A program made the position numbers and the translations under genes. Positions 1 to 8,979 of a DNA stretch of 64,000 bases are shown in pieces. A model generated the notes under the pieces. That model ran no database searches. It was given only the letters and a program-made list of their open reading frames with translations, and was not told the DNA's origin. Positions within the stretch are counted from its first letter, which is position 1. Each line of letters opens with the position of its first letter. This DNA comes from Vibrio sp. Hep-1b-8 (lineage in GTDB: Bacteria; Pseudomonadota; Gammaproteobacteria; Enterobacterales; Vibrionaceae): the NCBI RefSeq assembly GCF_006124995.1, contig NZ_QEWN01000116.1, forward strand, positions 1 through 64,000, read 5' to 3'.

Positions 1-1088
1 AAGACCGCCTCTAGCATCGCTGTGTTCATCATACAACGCTTCTGTTTTCCAACGATACTGAGTTTAGTCGGCTCTGTGCGCAACATATTCAACCCTATAT
101 GGCGAAGGCAAGCTAGGTTTTCGGCTCCGTGGTCTTTATAGATTTGGCAGGCATCCTCAGCCATCGTCACATCTAAGACCCAGTGCATTGACTCGATACC
201 CCAGTGCTCCCTTACTGCGCTTGCCGCTTGCTCCGCACTCAATTGCTTTGAGCTGATGTAGTATCGATACTCTAGCTCTGCTACTTTGCCTTTATGGTAA
301 CGGAAGTTTTCCACCATAATGACCGATTTTAATCCTTTCCAACGAGAGAAGTTACCTTCGAGCGTTTCACTGCTTAACACATAGCTTTGACGGACTTCAA
401 TACGGCCGTGACCCTGCTCGATTTTGATATTTTTGGGCTTTGATGCTCGTTGTTTTGCAAAAGCCTGCTCTACTGCTTTGCGTAACTTTCCTTGATTATT
501 TTTAACCGCAAGTAAGTAGTTAGCATCTTGTTCGATGATAGTTTTGGCTATTTCCGTTTGGCATGCCATCGCATCAATTGTGACTAGAGCGCCTTTGATA
601 TCAAGAAGTTTGATGAGCTCAGGTATTGCTGTGATCTCGTTGCTCTTTTCTTCTGTTTTGAGCTGTCCAAGTACGAGCTTATTGGACGAAGCGTAGGCGC
701 TAATCATATGGATAGTACTAGCTCGGTCATCTCGGTTGTAGGAGCCCCGAAGTGTTTTACCATCAATCGCAACGACTTGCCCCTCAGTAAGGGAATGTAC
801 TGCTGACATCCAGTTTATAAAGCAAGTATGAAAGGGCTCTGGTTCTATCTTAGAGATAATGCGAGCAATCGTATCATCGGCAGGAATATCATTAACAAAC
901 ATACCATTACGTTTAAACCACTCATGATGACCAAGGATGTACTCACGAATATCAAACCAACCTTTGGCACCAGCAATAACAGCGCACAATGAGCCGAACA
1001 GAACCTCAAACAAGCAATACGTAACCTTTGCTGACTGGCGCTTATCTGCGACTAAATGGAAGTGCTCTTTAAACTCATCGATATGCAT
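1..1088 (-). CDS. ISAs1-family transposase, 3' end beyond window
   Basis: The reading frame starts at ATG (MHIDEFKEHF) and stays open for 362 codons to the window edge, close to the usual length of about 370. It shows the family hallmark AIDGKTLRGSYNR near the middle, a second acidic segment (VTIDAMACQTEIA) and the HWGIESMHWVLDV block that carries the catalytic glutamate. The gene looks intact as far as it can be read. It catalyses cut-and-paste movement of its own element. Only the last few codons are missing, so activity cannot be judged. Confidence 0.9.
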   Translation of the reverse strand, partial: MHIDEFKEHFHLVADKRQSAKVTYCLFEVLFGSLCAVIAGAKGWFDIREYILGHHEWFKRNGMFVNDIPADDTIARIISKIEPEPFHTCFINWMSAVHSLTEGQVVAIDGKTLRGSYNRDDRASTIHMISAYASSNKLVLGQLKTEEKSNEITAIPELIKLLDIKGALVTIDAMACQTEIAKTIIEQDANYLLAVKNNQGKLRKAVEQAFAKQRASKPKNIKIEQGHGRIEVRQSYVLSSETLEGNFSRWKGLKSVIMVENFRYHKGKVAELEYRYYISSKQLSAEQAASAVREHWGIESMHWVLDVTMAEDACQIYKDHGAENLACLRHIGLNMLRTEPTKLSIVGKQKRCMMNTAMLEAV

Positions 1089-1192
1089 TGTGGGTAGGTC
1101 TCTTTGTTAAAAGAGAGTATATGATCACAGCTAGATATGATCGTCAAACCGATCATTCTAAGTGGTTAGAAAATGTTCGCGATCTCACCCTG
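1..1192 (-). mobile_element. ISAs1-family insertion sequence, partial
   Basis: The stretch holds a DDE transposase gene of the ISAs1 family and ends at the right in a terminus reading, on the minus strand, CAGGGTGAGATCGCGAACAT, which resembles ISAs1-type ends. The other end lies outside the window, so the inverted-repeat pair and the target duplication cannot be checked. The element sits inside a glycerophosphotransferase-like gene and has cut it. The boundary at base 1192 is inferred from where homology to the transferase stops and the terminus begins. Confidence 0.85.
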
Positions 1193-1584
1193 TTAACTGG
1201 GATACCATGACCAAGGTGCAAAACGATTCTTCGGAAAGATAAAAATATTCCTTGAACAGGCATGTCAAAATAAGAACAAACCCAATATTTCGCATTTAGG
1301 ATATATATTTTTTCCTTAAGCGTTTTATTTGATATGAAGTGCTTGCCTAATCTCTCTTCAAGGGATTTGCGTAAATGTTCATCATTCACTACAAATTTCA
1401 ATTCATAGCCAATATCTTGATTTATCAAATCTTCGAATAAAAACTTGGAGTTGGATGTGTAGTCCCCTAAGTATGATGACATGAAGATGATTCTATTTTT
1501 CTTTCGTTTTATAAAGTAAAAGAAAAAGCTCAAAAGAAAATCGAGAAAAAAATTAACTACTCTGATTTTAGTGTGTTCATTCAT
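1153..1584 (-). pseudogene. CDP-glycerol glycerophosphotransferase-like gene, cut by ISAs1
   Basis: About 130 codons of the N-terminal half of a CDP-glycerol/CDP-ribitol glycerophosphotransferase-like protein remain. A hydrophobic segment (residues 9-25) could attach it to the membrane, and LHLGHGIP near residue 125 corresponds to the family's first histidine motif. The last 12 residues before the stop are encoded by the insertion sequence. The nucleotide-binding C-terminal half, with the TWEG and PHP motifs, is missing, so no enzyme activity is expected. It overlaps the upstream transferase gene by 8 bases, so it was the third gene of a translationally coupled operon. The rest of the gene probably lies left of the window, beyond the element. 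Confidence 0.8.
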
Positions 1585-2719
1585 ATTTTTGTGTTTTTAT
1601 ATTAGATAATCTTTCTAAGGCTTCTATAAGCGTTTTGCAGCTAGACTCTGGCTCTTTTCCTAATACGAAATCTCTAGCCAATCGCCTTTCCTTCTTCTTT
1701 AAGTCTTTGTCATACATTATTCCTAAGTCGGATATGTTATTTTCATCTAATAATGTACAGTACTTTGTTACACTAGAAGATCGAGTGTTTTCATCATTTA
1801 TATATAGAAATATAGGTTTGTTGAAATATAAATAGTCGGAGATTACACTGGAAATATCAGATATCAAGAATTTGGAGTTGTTCATTTGTGTATATATATT
1901 GGTGGAGTTGTCGATGTTTATTTTTACATTGGAAGCATACTTTCTTCGAATCTCATCCAAAATTATTTTTGCCTTTTTGTCGTTTATACCTGTTAAGGGG
2001 TGAGGTCTGAATATGACATCTAGTCCTAGATTTAATAAGGTATCTATTATTTCTTGAGATTTATATATCGAGCTATAATGAGAGTCTAAATGAGCTCCTT
2101 CCCAGGTAGGGGTATATAGCACAGTGTTTCTTTTCACTGATTCCTTAGGAGATACTTCGTTGATTGAGTTTATTGAAGGTCGACCAATTTTTATAAAATA
2201 TTCATCAGGTAGTTTAATGCCATTTCGCTTGAATCTTTCGATGTGGGCATCTCCGGCGACAAAGGCGTGATCATACATTTTAAATACATTATGTGCGCTT
2301 GCTGATTTTTCGCTATCACCATGCCCTAAGAAAACATGCTTAATTCCTATATTTCTGACAATATGAATATTCTTTCCAATATTAGCAGTATAAAGTATAA
2401 CTTTTACATGTTTCCTAATACATAAGTTTGATAAATCTTGCCCATCAGGAATGAAATATACGGGTATTGTCGTGTAATCTTTTAGTGTTAGGTGGCTTTT
2501 CTCTCTAACTACTATTGAAATGTTTGGCCCCAACTTCTCTAAAGTAGAAATCCACATTTTCGCCTGATATAGGCTTGTCGCAGGCCCTGTGTGATGCATA
2601 ACTATTGGCGTTAAATTAGGGTTTTTATCCGAGCCAAGTTTCTGAAATTTCTTAAATGTTCTCTTAACAAGGTTAAGCATACAAACCTTAAAATACTTCG
2701 CTTTTATTAAAGCTGACAT
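1577..2719 (-). CDS. CDP-glycerol/CDP-ribitol glycerophosphotransferase family protein
   Basis: This 380-residue protein has the family motifs in order: a GHG histidine motif at residues 132-134, TPTWEG at 203-208, RPHP at 238-241 and SDISSVISDYL at 287-297. The last two normally bind the CDP-polyol diphosphate. Family members transfer glycerol-phosphate or ribitol-phosphate from CDP-polyol to a growing chain on the inner face of the membrane, as in teichoic acids and Haemophilus-type capsules. It overlaps the upstream CDP-ribitol synthase gene by 13 bases and the downstream truncated transferase by 8, which indicates a coupled operon. The substrate is inferred from that neighbour, so ribitol-phosphate is the first guess. 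Glycerol-phosphate is equally possible because a TagD-like gene is nearby. Confidence 0.85.
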   Translation of the reverse strand: MSALIKAKYFKVCMLNLVKRTFKKFQKLGSDKNPNLTPIVMHHTGPATSLYQAKMWISTLEKLGPNISIVVREKSHLTLKDYTTIPVYFIPDGQDLSNLCIRKHVKVILYTANIGKNIHIVRNIGIKHVFLGHGDSEKSASAHNVFKMYDHAFVAGDAHIERFKRNGIKLPDEYFIKIGRPSINSINEVSPKESVKRNTVLYTPTWEGAHLDSHYSSIYKSQEIIDTLLNLGLDVIFRPHPLTGINDKKAKIILDEIRRKYASNVKINIDNSTNIYTQMNNSKFLISDISSVISDYLYFNKPIFLYINDENTRSSSVTKYCTLLDENNISDLGIMYDKDLKKKERRLARDFVLGKEPESSCKTLIEALERLSNIKTQKYE

Positions 2720-4083
2720 CGGTAATTTACACCAGTTGTATCGCTTGTCATCGCACCCAACGCAACTTTAGCTACTGTATTGGGATCGAGTAAGGTGTTT
2801 GAACATTCGTTACCGAAGCTTTTCTCTCTCATTGGTGTTTTGGTTCTGTCTGGAGTTACGCAGTTAATTCTAATACCATGAACGCCCCACTCTTCGCTAA
2901 GAGCTTGCGTTAGATTTACAATAGCGGCTTTGGTTGCGGAGTAAACAGAGTAAAATGCACGCCCTCTAGAGTAAGAGCTAGAACTAAAGAAGGTAAGGCT
3001 TCCTTTGCTTTCCTTTAGGTATGGAAAAGATAGTTTTGCTAACTTAAAGCAAGAAATTAAATTTACGTTAATATCTTCATCTATGTCTATGTCTGATATG
3101 TTTTTCAGAGGTTTCTTAGTTAAACTACCAGTGGTATTTACGATCATGTCAATTTTTTTATGGCGTTTGAAAATATTATCTAAGAAGTTAGAAACAGCTT
3201 TTGTATTTGTAATTGAGTGACCTGTTTCTGTTCTTGAAAATGAATAAACAATACAGCCCGAATTAGTTAATAGATCTTTTATACTTGCACCAATACCATA
3301 GCTACCGCCAAAGATAACGACAACTTTTTCATTGAATTTATCAATGGTAGCTGTTGCATTTGCGTTTTTTTGGTTTAGTTGGAATAGTATATCTGCTATT
3401 TGTATATCGTGAGGATTAGTGATCTTTATATTATTATAATCACCGGGAACTACTTTGATTTTTACGTCTGGAAGATATTTTCTAACGACACCGCAATCAT
3501 CAGTAACTAAAGCTTGAGGATCTTCAACTAAGCGCTCATATGCTTTTGAAAGTGTGAGCATTCTGAATGCTTGAGGAGTCTGTCCTTGATATAGCTGGTT
3601 CCTATTTGGTATATCAGATATGAAGCCATTACGGACTTTAATTATCGTATCAGTACAAGGCACTGCTACATCAACAACATGGTGCTCAATAAGTTCTGCT
3701 ATACATTCAGAAATGACATCACTCGAGATAAATGGTCGTACACTATCGTGTATTAATAGATTTATATTCTCTTGGCTTGCGTAGCTGCTACGAATACATT
3801 TTAATGCGGACAAAGTAGAATCAGAGCGCTCTTTTCCACCGTTAACTATATGGCTTACTTTTTTTAAGCCTGATTGGTTAACTATCCCTTCAACTAGGTA
3901 AGTATATTCGGCACGACAGACAATTATAATGTCATCAATTTCTACATGTTGTTCGAAAGTTGATAGTGTGTGTTCAAAAACAGTCTTGCCGGACAGCTTT
4001 GCAAATTGCTTTGGCGTGTCTCCGCCAAAGCGGCTACCCATGCCTCCTGCAAGGATCACAGCTATATTTTTTTTCATAGTCAT
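2707..4083 (-). CDS. bifunctional ribitol-5-phosphate cytidylyltransferase / SDR reductase (Bcs1/Acs1-like)
   Basis: The N-terminal half is an IspD/TarI-type cytidylyltransferase with the nucleotide-binding signature ILAGGMGSRFGG and a following PKQF. The C-terminal half is a short-chain dehydrogenase with a glycine motif (GGSYGIG) and the YxxxK catalytic pair in YSVYSATK. This fusion matches Haemophilus Bcs1/Acs1, which reduces ribulose-5-phosphate and activates the product as CDP-ribitol. The start chosen here (MTMKKN, 458 residues) has AAGGAAG about ten bases upstream. A longer frame reaching base 4113 lacks such a site. It heads an operon with overlapping transferase genes, and the IS5 element lies just upstream. 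Activity on ribulose-5-phosphate is inferred from family architecture. Confidence 0.85.
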   Translation of the reverse strand: MTMKKNIAVILAGGMGSRFGGDTPKQFAKLSGKTVFEHTLSTFEQHVEIDDIIIVCRAEYTYLVEGIVNQSGLKKVSHIVNGGKERSDSTLSALKCIRSSYASQENINLLIHDSVRPFISSDVISECIAELIEHHVVDVAVPCTDTIIKVRNGFISDIPNRNQLYQGQTPQAFRMLTLSKAYERLVEDPQALVTDDCGVVRKYLPDVKIKVVPGDYNNIKITNPHDIQIADILFQLNQKNANATATIDKFNEKVVVIFGGSYGIGASIKDLLTNSGCIVYSFSRTETGHSITNTKAVSNFLDNIFKRHKKIDMIVNTTGSLTKKPLKNISDIDIDEDINVNLISCFKLAKLSFPYLKESKGSLTFFSSSSYSRGRAFYSVYSATKAAIVNLTQALSEEWGVHGIRINCVTPDRTKTPMREKSFGNECSNTLLDPNTVAKVALGAMTSDTTGVNYRCQL

Positions 4084-4181
4084 AATTGTAGTTCTTCCTT
4101 CGATTTTCGACATTATACCTCTACTTATGTCTAAACGATAGAGGTTTACTCCGAGCTCTCGACTAGAGGGGGAGTTGTAAA

Positions 4182-4190
4182 TATAAGTGA
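4182..4190. repeat. left target-site duplication of IS5 element
   Basis: TATAAGTGA directly abuts the left end of the IS5-family element, and the identical nine bases abut its right end. Nine-base duplications are usual for the IS903 group of IS5. The perfect match shows a recent simple insertion. Confidence 0.95.
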
Positions 4191-5254
4191 GGCTTTGTTG
4201 CCGAATTCAGCTAAAGAGCGAACGCTAGCTAAATAGCTCGCATTTTAAACAACATACTGAGTTTCAGGCATACCTATCCCAGTTAGCTTGTTGAGTGCTT
4301 TAATCATGGCGTAAGTCTCACCCACTTGTGCGTTGTAATTTCGAAGCGTGAGTGAAGCTCCTAGTAGTTGTTTTACGCGATGCATCGCAGTCTCCGATAA
4401 TGACCGCTTATGGTAACCGTACTTCTGTTTCCACTTTTTGTTCGAGCCATAGAGCTTTTGGCAGCCAACTGCCAGATTACGTGGATGCCCTTTTTCCCAG
4501 AAAGCGGCACCTTCACGCGGAGGGATTAAAGGTGTCGCTTTCTTAACCCTAATAGCTCTGTGGCATTCTCTTGTATCGTAAGCACCATCTCCCGAGACTT
4601 CCTTGATGGTTCGGCGTGTTTGCTTGAGTAGGTTGGGGAGTACTTCCGCATCGGTCACACCTGATAGTGTCAGCTCTGCGGCGATAATTTCATGTGTGTC
4701 TGTATCAACCGCAAGGTGGAGTTTACGCCAGACTCGACGCTTGCCATCAGTTCCATGCTTTTTCACTTTCCATTCTCCCTCACCGTATACCTTGAGCCCA
4801 GTTGCATCAACGGCTAGGTGTTGGATGGCGCCTCGTGTTGAGGCTTTGAAATTAACGTCTACATCCTTGGCTCGGCGGCTTATACAAGTATAGTGAGGAC
4901 AAACCAATGGGACATTCGCCAATTTAAACACTGAGTCTATAAAGCCTTGTAGCGCCCTTAAGGGCAACGAAAAGATGCGCTTCACCATGAGAGCGGTCGT
5001 GATAGCTAAGTCACTAAACAATCACGGTCTACCACGTCTATGCTGTTTAGATTGTTTCTGACATTTCCACTCTGTTATTGCTTCTTCGTCAATCCAGAAA
5101 GTGAGTGAACCTCGATTGACTAGGGAGTTGTTGTACTTGCGCCAGTTGGTGGTTTTATAGCGAGGCTTCGGCATGAAATCAAAGTCAGTAAATGAATGTC
5201 CCTGATCTGATCGTAATATTTTGATTTAGTTCATTCGATTTCCGCAACAAAGCC
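4191..5254 (-). mobile_element. IS5-family (IS903-like) insertion sequence, 1064 bp, complete
   Basis: The element is bounded by perfect 11-base terminal inverted repeats, GGCTTTGTTGC on the left and its reverse complement on the right, and flanked by a 9-base direct duplication. It contains one transposase gene on the minus strand, interrupted by a stop codon. It sits between the divergently transcribed CDP-ribitol synthase and TagD-like genes. Without it these genes would be about 420 bases apart, so it may separate or disturb their promoters. Confidence 0.95.
4245..5174 (-). pseudogene. IS5-family transposase with in-frame TGA
   Basis: Reading from ATG (MPKPRYKTTNW) gives a 309-residue IS5/IS903-type transposase interrupted by TGA at codon 51 (bases 5024-5022). 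Related proteins read GRPRxFSDLAIT here, so an arginine CGA has probably become TGA by one base change. The frame is otherwise open, with DDE landmarks VDATGLKVYG, VSGDGAYDT and a KYGYHKRSLSETAMHRVK block. A TTG directly after the stop could restart translation and give 258 residues lacking the N-terminal domain. The copy is probably inactive by itself but could be mobilised by an intact copy. Confidence 0.9.
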
Positions 5255-5263
5255 TATAAGTGA
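5255..5263. repeat. right target-site duplication of IS5 element
   Basis: TATAAGTGA follows the right terminal repeat directly and is identical to the nine bases left of the element. Confidence 0.95.
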
Positions 5264-5499
5264 TGGAAACTGCTAATTATCGGTTAAGTAAGACCTACAA
5301 TATAGTTGTGAGATAGGCATTGGGATACAACATGTCGTGAGAGCTCTTACGATTGGTATGAGGTAAGTATGAATATCGTGAAGTATAAAGCCAAATAGCA
5401 TTTTTCTGAACCAGAAAAGTATAGTAAAATGTTAAGCTTATTCTGCTATTTTACATAGAGCGCATTGACTAGAATCATGGCTAACTAAGAGGTTGCTAG

Positions 5500-5922
5500 G
5501 TGAAAAAAGTATATACGTCAGGGACATATGACCTATTCCATATTGGGCATTTAAACGTAATTAAAGCATCTAAAGCGTTAGGTGACTACTTAGTTGTAGG
5601 AGTTAGCACTGATGAGTTGGTAAAATCATATAAACAGCAAGAACCTATAATATCTTTAGCCGATCGAATTGAGATAATTCGCCATTTGGATTGTGTTGAT
5701 GAGGTGGTAGTCCAAGAAGAACTTTTTAGCGTAGAACTCATGTCTAGTTTGGATATTGATATAATGACAATTGGGGATGATTGGAGAAACAAGTCTCACC
5801 CTGGTCTGCAGTGGGCTATTGACAACCCTAGTATTGAAATGGTTTTTCTTCCATATACGCAAACAGTAAGTACAACACAACTAAAAGAAAAGATAAGAAA
5901 CGGCTGGCAGGAAGATAAGTAA
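5500..5922 (+). CDS. glycerol-3-phosphate cytidylyltransferase-like protein (TagD/TarD type)
   Basis: This 140-residue protein begins TSGTYDLFHIGHLNVIK, containing the nucleotidyltransferase HxGH motif, and has the family's usual length and late conserved STT(Q/K) segment (VSTTQLKEKI). TagD enzymes make CDP-glycerol from CTP and glycerol-3-phosphate. Related ones act on phosphoethanolamine or other small phosphates. GTG is the likely start, with AAGAGG seven bases upstream. Its stop codon overlaps the ATG of the FkbH-like gene (TAATG), so it is the first gene of a coupled operon. It supplies a CDP-alcohol for the LicD protein and the glycerophosphotransferase-like proteins nearby. The exact substrate is inferred. 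Confidence 0.87.
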   Translation: MKKVYTSGTYDLFHIGHLNVIKASKALGDYLVVGVSTDELVKSYKQQEPIISLADRIEIIRHLDCVDEVVVQEELFSVELMSSLDIDIMTIGDDWRNKSHPGLQWAIDNPSIEMVFLPYTQTVSTTQLKEKIRNGWQEDK

Positions 5923-7694
5923 TGATTAAGTTTTCGTCAATTGATGAACAGAAACAATTATTTAGAAAACATAGAGCAATAATCCGTTCTCATGAAAACT
6001 CAAGATTCAATTATCCTCAAGTTAGAATTGCCCTTTTATCCGGTGTTACTTTACACCCCTTAAAAGCTATTATCGAGTCTATTCTTCTTGAGTCCGGTTT
6101 GTCACCAGTTTTTTTTGAGGGAGATTACAATGCATATTATTTTGAAAGTAGGTTTTCAAAAGAGTTAGTAAGTTTTTCTCCTGACTTAGTTTACATCCAC
6201 TCGACCATCGACAACTTGAAGTTCTGGCCTAATATAAGCGATGATATAGAAGAGCTGTCATCTAAGAAGGAAGCGTACTTAAAAGAATTAGAACAGTGCG
6301 TTGATGCAATCGTATCTAAAACAAAGGCATCTGTTGTTTTAAATAGCCTTGAACATTTTAGCTATAGAATAAATGGTAATATAGAGAGTACACTGCCTGG
6401 GGGGAGTGTGCGGTTTATAAATGAAATTAATGTCGATTTAGCTAAGTTAGCAGAGAGTAATCCACGATTAGTTATTAACGATATTAACTACCTAAGCTCA
6501 AAAGTTGGATTGGAAAACTGGAGAGATGACCAAAGTTACTTTGCCTTTAAACAACCCTATACACAGAGAGCAATAACTGAAATTGCTCGAAGCTTTAGTG
6601 CGATAGTATCTACCTTTAAAGGGTATGGAAAAAAAGCTTTGGTATTGGACTTAGACAATACACTATGGGGAGGTATTGTCGGAGATGATGGTGTTGCCAA
6701 TTTGCATGTTGGATTAGAAACTCCAGTAGGTGAGAGCTACACTCTATTTCAAAAGCTTATTATGCCGCTTAGGGATCGAGGTATTGCATTTGCTGCTTGT
6801 TCTAAAAATACTGAGTCAGTCGCTTTAGAAGGGTTACAAGATCCTAGGATGATTATATCCGATAAGGACTTTCATGTTACTAAGATTAACTGGGAGTCTA
6901 AGTCCGATAATATTGCTAGTATTAAAAAATCACTAAATATCGGTATGGACTCAATCGTATTTATTGATGATTCGGATTTTGAACGCAATGAAGTCAAGTT
7001 TAGATTACCTGAAGTTTACATACCAGATGTCGCTAATAATGCTCTTTCATACTTAAATGCCCTATCTTCGGAATATGTTTTTGAAACATTGTCTTTGTCA
7101 GATGAAGACATGAATAGGAGTGATAGCTTCAAATCTATGATTAAGCTTGAATCTAATGCATCAAACGGAAATATGGATGATTATTTAAAATCATTATCAA
7201 TGAAAGCAGAGCTGAGTCCTTTAACAGACGCTAATATAACTAGAGTTCATCAACTGATCAATAAAACAAATCAGTTTAATTTGACTGGAATAAGGTTATC
7301 TTTGCCTGAAGTTGAAGAGAGTAGCAAACAAGGTTACCTAATAACTGCTTCACTATCTGATGTTAATAGCAATTATGGATTAGTGAGTACCCTGTGGGGA
7401 GATATTGATGGAAACGTCTTTACATTGAAGAATTGGGTAATGAGCTGTCGTGTTTTTAATCGTAAATTTGAAAACTATATTCTAGATGGTGTTTGTAAAG
7501 AATTACAATCTATGAATGTTACCCAAATTAAGGCCCAATATATAAAATCTGAAAAGAATAAACCAGTTGAATTTTTGCTCGATAACCTTGGCTTTCTTGA
7601 TGCTCAGAGTGACAGCGAAAATAAATCTTATTATCTAGATATAAATACATTATGCCAAGACAATGGCGTTGCACTTAGTGAGATTTTTAAATGA
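5922..7694 (+). CDS. FkbH-like HAD-IIIC family protein
   Basis: This 590-residue protein has the three-part FkbH layout. The N-terminal region (about 35-230) is SGNH-like. A HAD domain carries the motif DLDNTLWGG at residues 243-251, with the nucleophile and acid aspartates. The C-terminal GNAT-like region includes WVMSCRVFNRKFE. FkbH enzymes take 1,3-bisphosphoglycerate, dephosphorylate it and load the glyceryl group as a thioester on an acyl carrier protein. The next gene, overlapping by four bases, is such a carrier protein. In polysaccharide loci these pairs are thought to supply an acyl group for sugar decoration. The acyl group here (glyceryl, lactyl or other) is not shown by the sequence. 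Confidence 0.88.
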   Translation: MIKFSSIDEQKQLFRKHRAIIRSHENSRFNYPQVRIALLSGVTLHPLKAIIESILLESGLSPVFFEGDYNAYYFESRFSKELVSFSPDLVYIHSTIDNLKFWPNISDDIEELSSKKEAYLKELEQCVDAIVSKTKASVVLNSLEHFSYRINGNIESTLPGGSVRFINEINVDLAKLAESNPRLVINDINYLSSKVGLENWRDDQSYFAFKQPYTQRAITEIARSFSAIVSTFKGYGKKALVLDLDNTLWGGIVGDDGVANLHVGLETPVGESYTLFQKLIMPLRDRGIAFAACSKNTESVALEGLQDPRMIISDKDFHVTKINWESKSDNIASIKKSLNIGMDSIVFIDDSDFERNEVKFRLPEVYIPDVANNALSYLNALSSEYVFETLSLSDEDMNRSDSFKSMIKLESNASNGNMDDYLKSLSMKAELSPLTDANITRVHQLINKTNQFNLTGIRLSLPEVEESSKQGYLITASLSDVNSNYGLVSTLWGDIDGNVFTLKNWVMSCRVFNRKFENYILDGVCKELQSMNVTQIKAQYIKSEKNKPVEFLLDNLGFLDAQSDSENKSYYLDINTLCQDNGVALSEIFK

Positions 7695-7918
7695 ATATCA
7701 AAAACAAACTAATCGAAATATTTGAAGATGTAATCCTCAACGGGGAAAATCTTGAAGAAGCGAAACATAAATCTGAGTACAAAAACTGGGACTCATTAGC
7801 TACAGTAACATTGTTATCAGTTGTAATTGATGAGTTTGGGCCTATTGTTTCAATTGACGATATTGATAAGTTTGATTCCTTCTCATCAGTTTTGGAAATA
7901 TTAGAAAAAAGATTATGA
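7691..7918 (+). CDS. acyl carrier protein
   Basis: A 75-residue acidic helical protein with the phosphopantetheine attachment site in NWDSLATVTL (serine 35). It overlaps the FkbH-like gene by four bases (ATGA) and the following aminotransferase by four. It is probably not the fatty-acid AcpP, which reads GADSLD at this site and lies in the fab cluster. It most likely carries the glyceryl-type thioester made by the FkbH protein to an acyltransferase in the same operon. Confidence 0.9.
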   Translation: MNIKNKLIEIFEDVILNGENLEEAKHKSEYKNWDSLATVTLLSVVIDEFGPIVSIDDIDKFDSFSSVLEILEKRL

Positions 7919-8979
7919 AATACTTCACAATAGGCCCTGTCGAGATGTCGGAAGGTGTCTTAAAAGCTGGATCTTTGCAAGCAGAATATTTTCGAGACTC
8001 AGGCTTTGCCAATAAAGTTTTAACAATTCAATCTAGATTATTAGATCTCGTGCGCGCAGAACCTAATTCTAAGGTTGCGATAATTTCATCGAGCGGAACA
8101 GCCGCAATGGAAGCTGCAGTTACTAACTTTACTAAAAAGTCTGATAGAGTCATTGCTATTAATGGTGGTAGCTTTGGGGAGCGCTTTGTTGATTTATTAA
8201 AGTTCTATGATAGAAATGTTGAAGAACATAAAGTTCCTTTCGGGCAAGATATCGATTTATTAGCTCTAGAAAAACAACTATGTGCTATTAGGCCTAGGGC
8301 GCTCTTTATTAATGCTCATGAAACATCTACTGGGCAGCTATATAATTTAAAAGAAGTTGGGGCTCTCTGTAAAAAGCATGACGTTCTTTTTATATGCGAT
8401 GCAATTAGCTCAATCGCATGTGATCCATATGATATGTCTAGTTGGGGCATTAATGTAACCTTGTTTAGCTCTAACAAAGGCTTAGGACTTTCTCCAGGAT
8501 TGGGTTTCGTTGTTGTGGATGAAAAAGCACAAAATGCTATCCAGTGCAATGAATCTTACTACTTGGACTTAAAACGATATTTTGACGGATATGATAGAGG
8601 GCAGCCTCCGTTCACTTCTTCTGTATCTGTTTTAATGCAGTTGATCGAGAGGTTTAATGAAATCGATAATCTAGGTGGGTTAGATAAGGTTATTGAGGCC
8701 ACAAAAGAAAATGCAACTCAATTTCGAACATACTTAGTTGAAAATGGTATTGAATTATTTCCACAAACACCTTCAAATGCTATATCTGCATTCTCTTTAC
8801 ATAAAGGTAATTCAGAAGGATTATATGATTACTTGAAAAGTAAAGGAATGCTAATTAACAAGTCGGCATGGGGGTTAGGTAAAGATATACCTAGAATATC
8901 GCATGCGGGAAACTTGACTAAAGATGATCATGTTGCACTCCAAAAACTTATTGTAGAGTATATTAAAGATGTACATTAA
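7915..8979 (+). CDS. class V aminotransferase (PhnW/AGXT-like), PLP-dependent
   Basis: A 354-residue fold-type I aminotransferase. SSSGTAAMEAA binds the cofactor phosphate, CDAISS supplies the ring-binding aspartate (162), and SSNKGLGLSPG supplies the Schiff-base lysine (188). The nearest well-known relatives are 2-aminoethylphosphonate-pyruvate and serine/alanine-glyoxylate aminotransferases. It lies between the carrier protein and LicD with overlapping ends, so it probably makes or modifies the amino group of a substituent. A cytidylyltransferase, a PhnW-like enzyme and LicD together recall nucleotidyl-activated aminoethylphosphonate decoration, but no PEP mutase is in the window. The substrate is unknown. 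Confidence 0.82.
   Translation: MKYFTIGPVEMSEGVLKAGSLQAEYFRDSGFANKVLTIQSRLLDLVRAEPNSKVAIISSSGTAAMEAAVTNFTKKSDRVIAINGGSFGERFVDLLKFYDRNVEEHKVPFGQDIDLLALEKQLCAIRPRALFINAHETSTGQLYNLKEVGALCKKHDVLFICDAISSIACDPYDMSSWGINVTLFSSNKGLGLSPGLGFVVVDEKAQNAIQCNESYYLDLKRYFDGYDRGQPPFTSSVSVLMQLIERFNEIDNLGGLDKVIEATKENATQFRTYLVENGIELFPQTPSNAISAFSLHKGNSEGLYDYLKSKGMLINKSAWGLGKDIPRISHAGNLTKDDHVALQKLIVEYIKDVH

Noticed and set aside
4245..5021. A complete 258-residue transposase starting at TTG
   Set aside because: The N-terminal 50 codons in the same frame upstream of the TGA clearly belong to the family protein, so this is a truncated remnant rather than a natural start.
5465..5490. TTGACT as a -35 box for the TagD-like operon
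   Set aside because: No acceptable -10 sequence at 16-18 bases spacing, so no promoter is called.
5400..5500. JUMPstart/ops element before the TagD-like operon
   Set aside because: The GGCGGTAGC core was looked for and not found. Nothing else in the gap matches an antitermination site.
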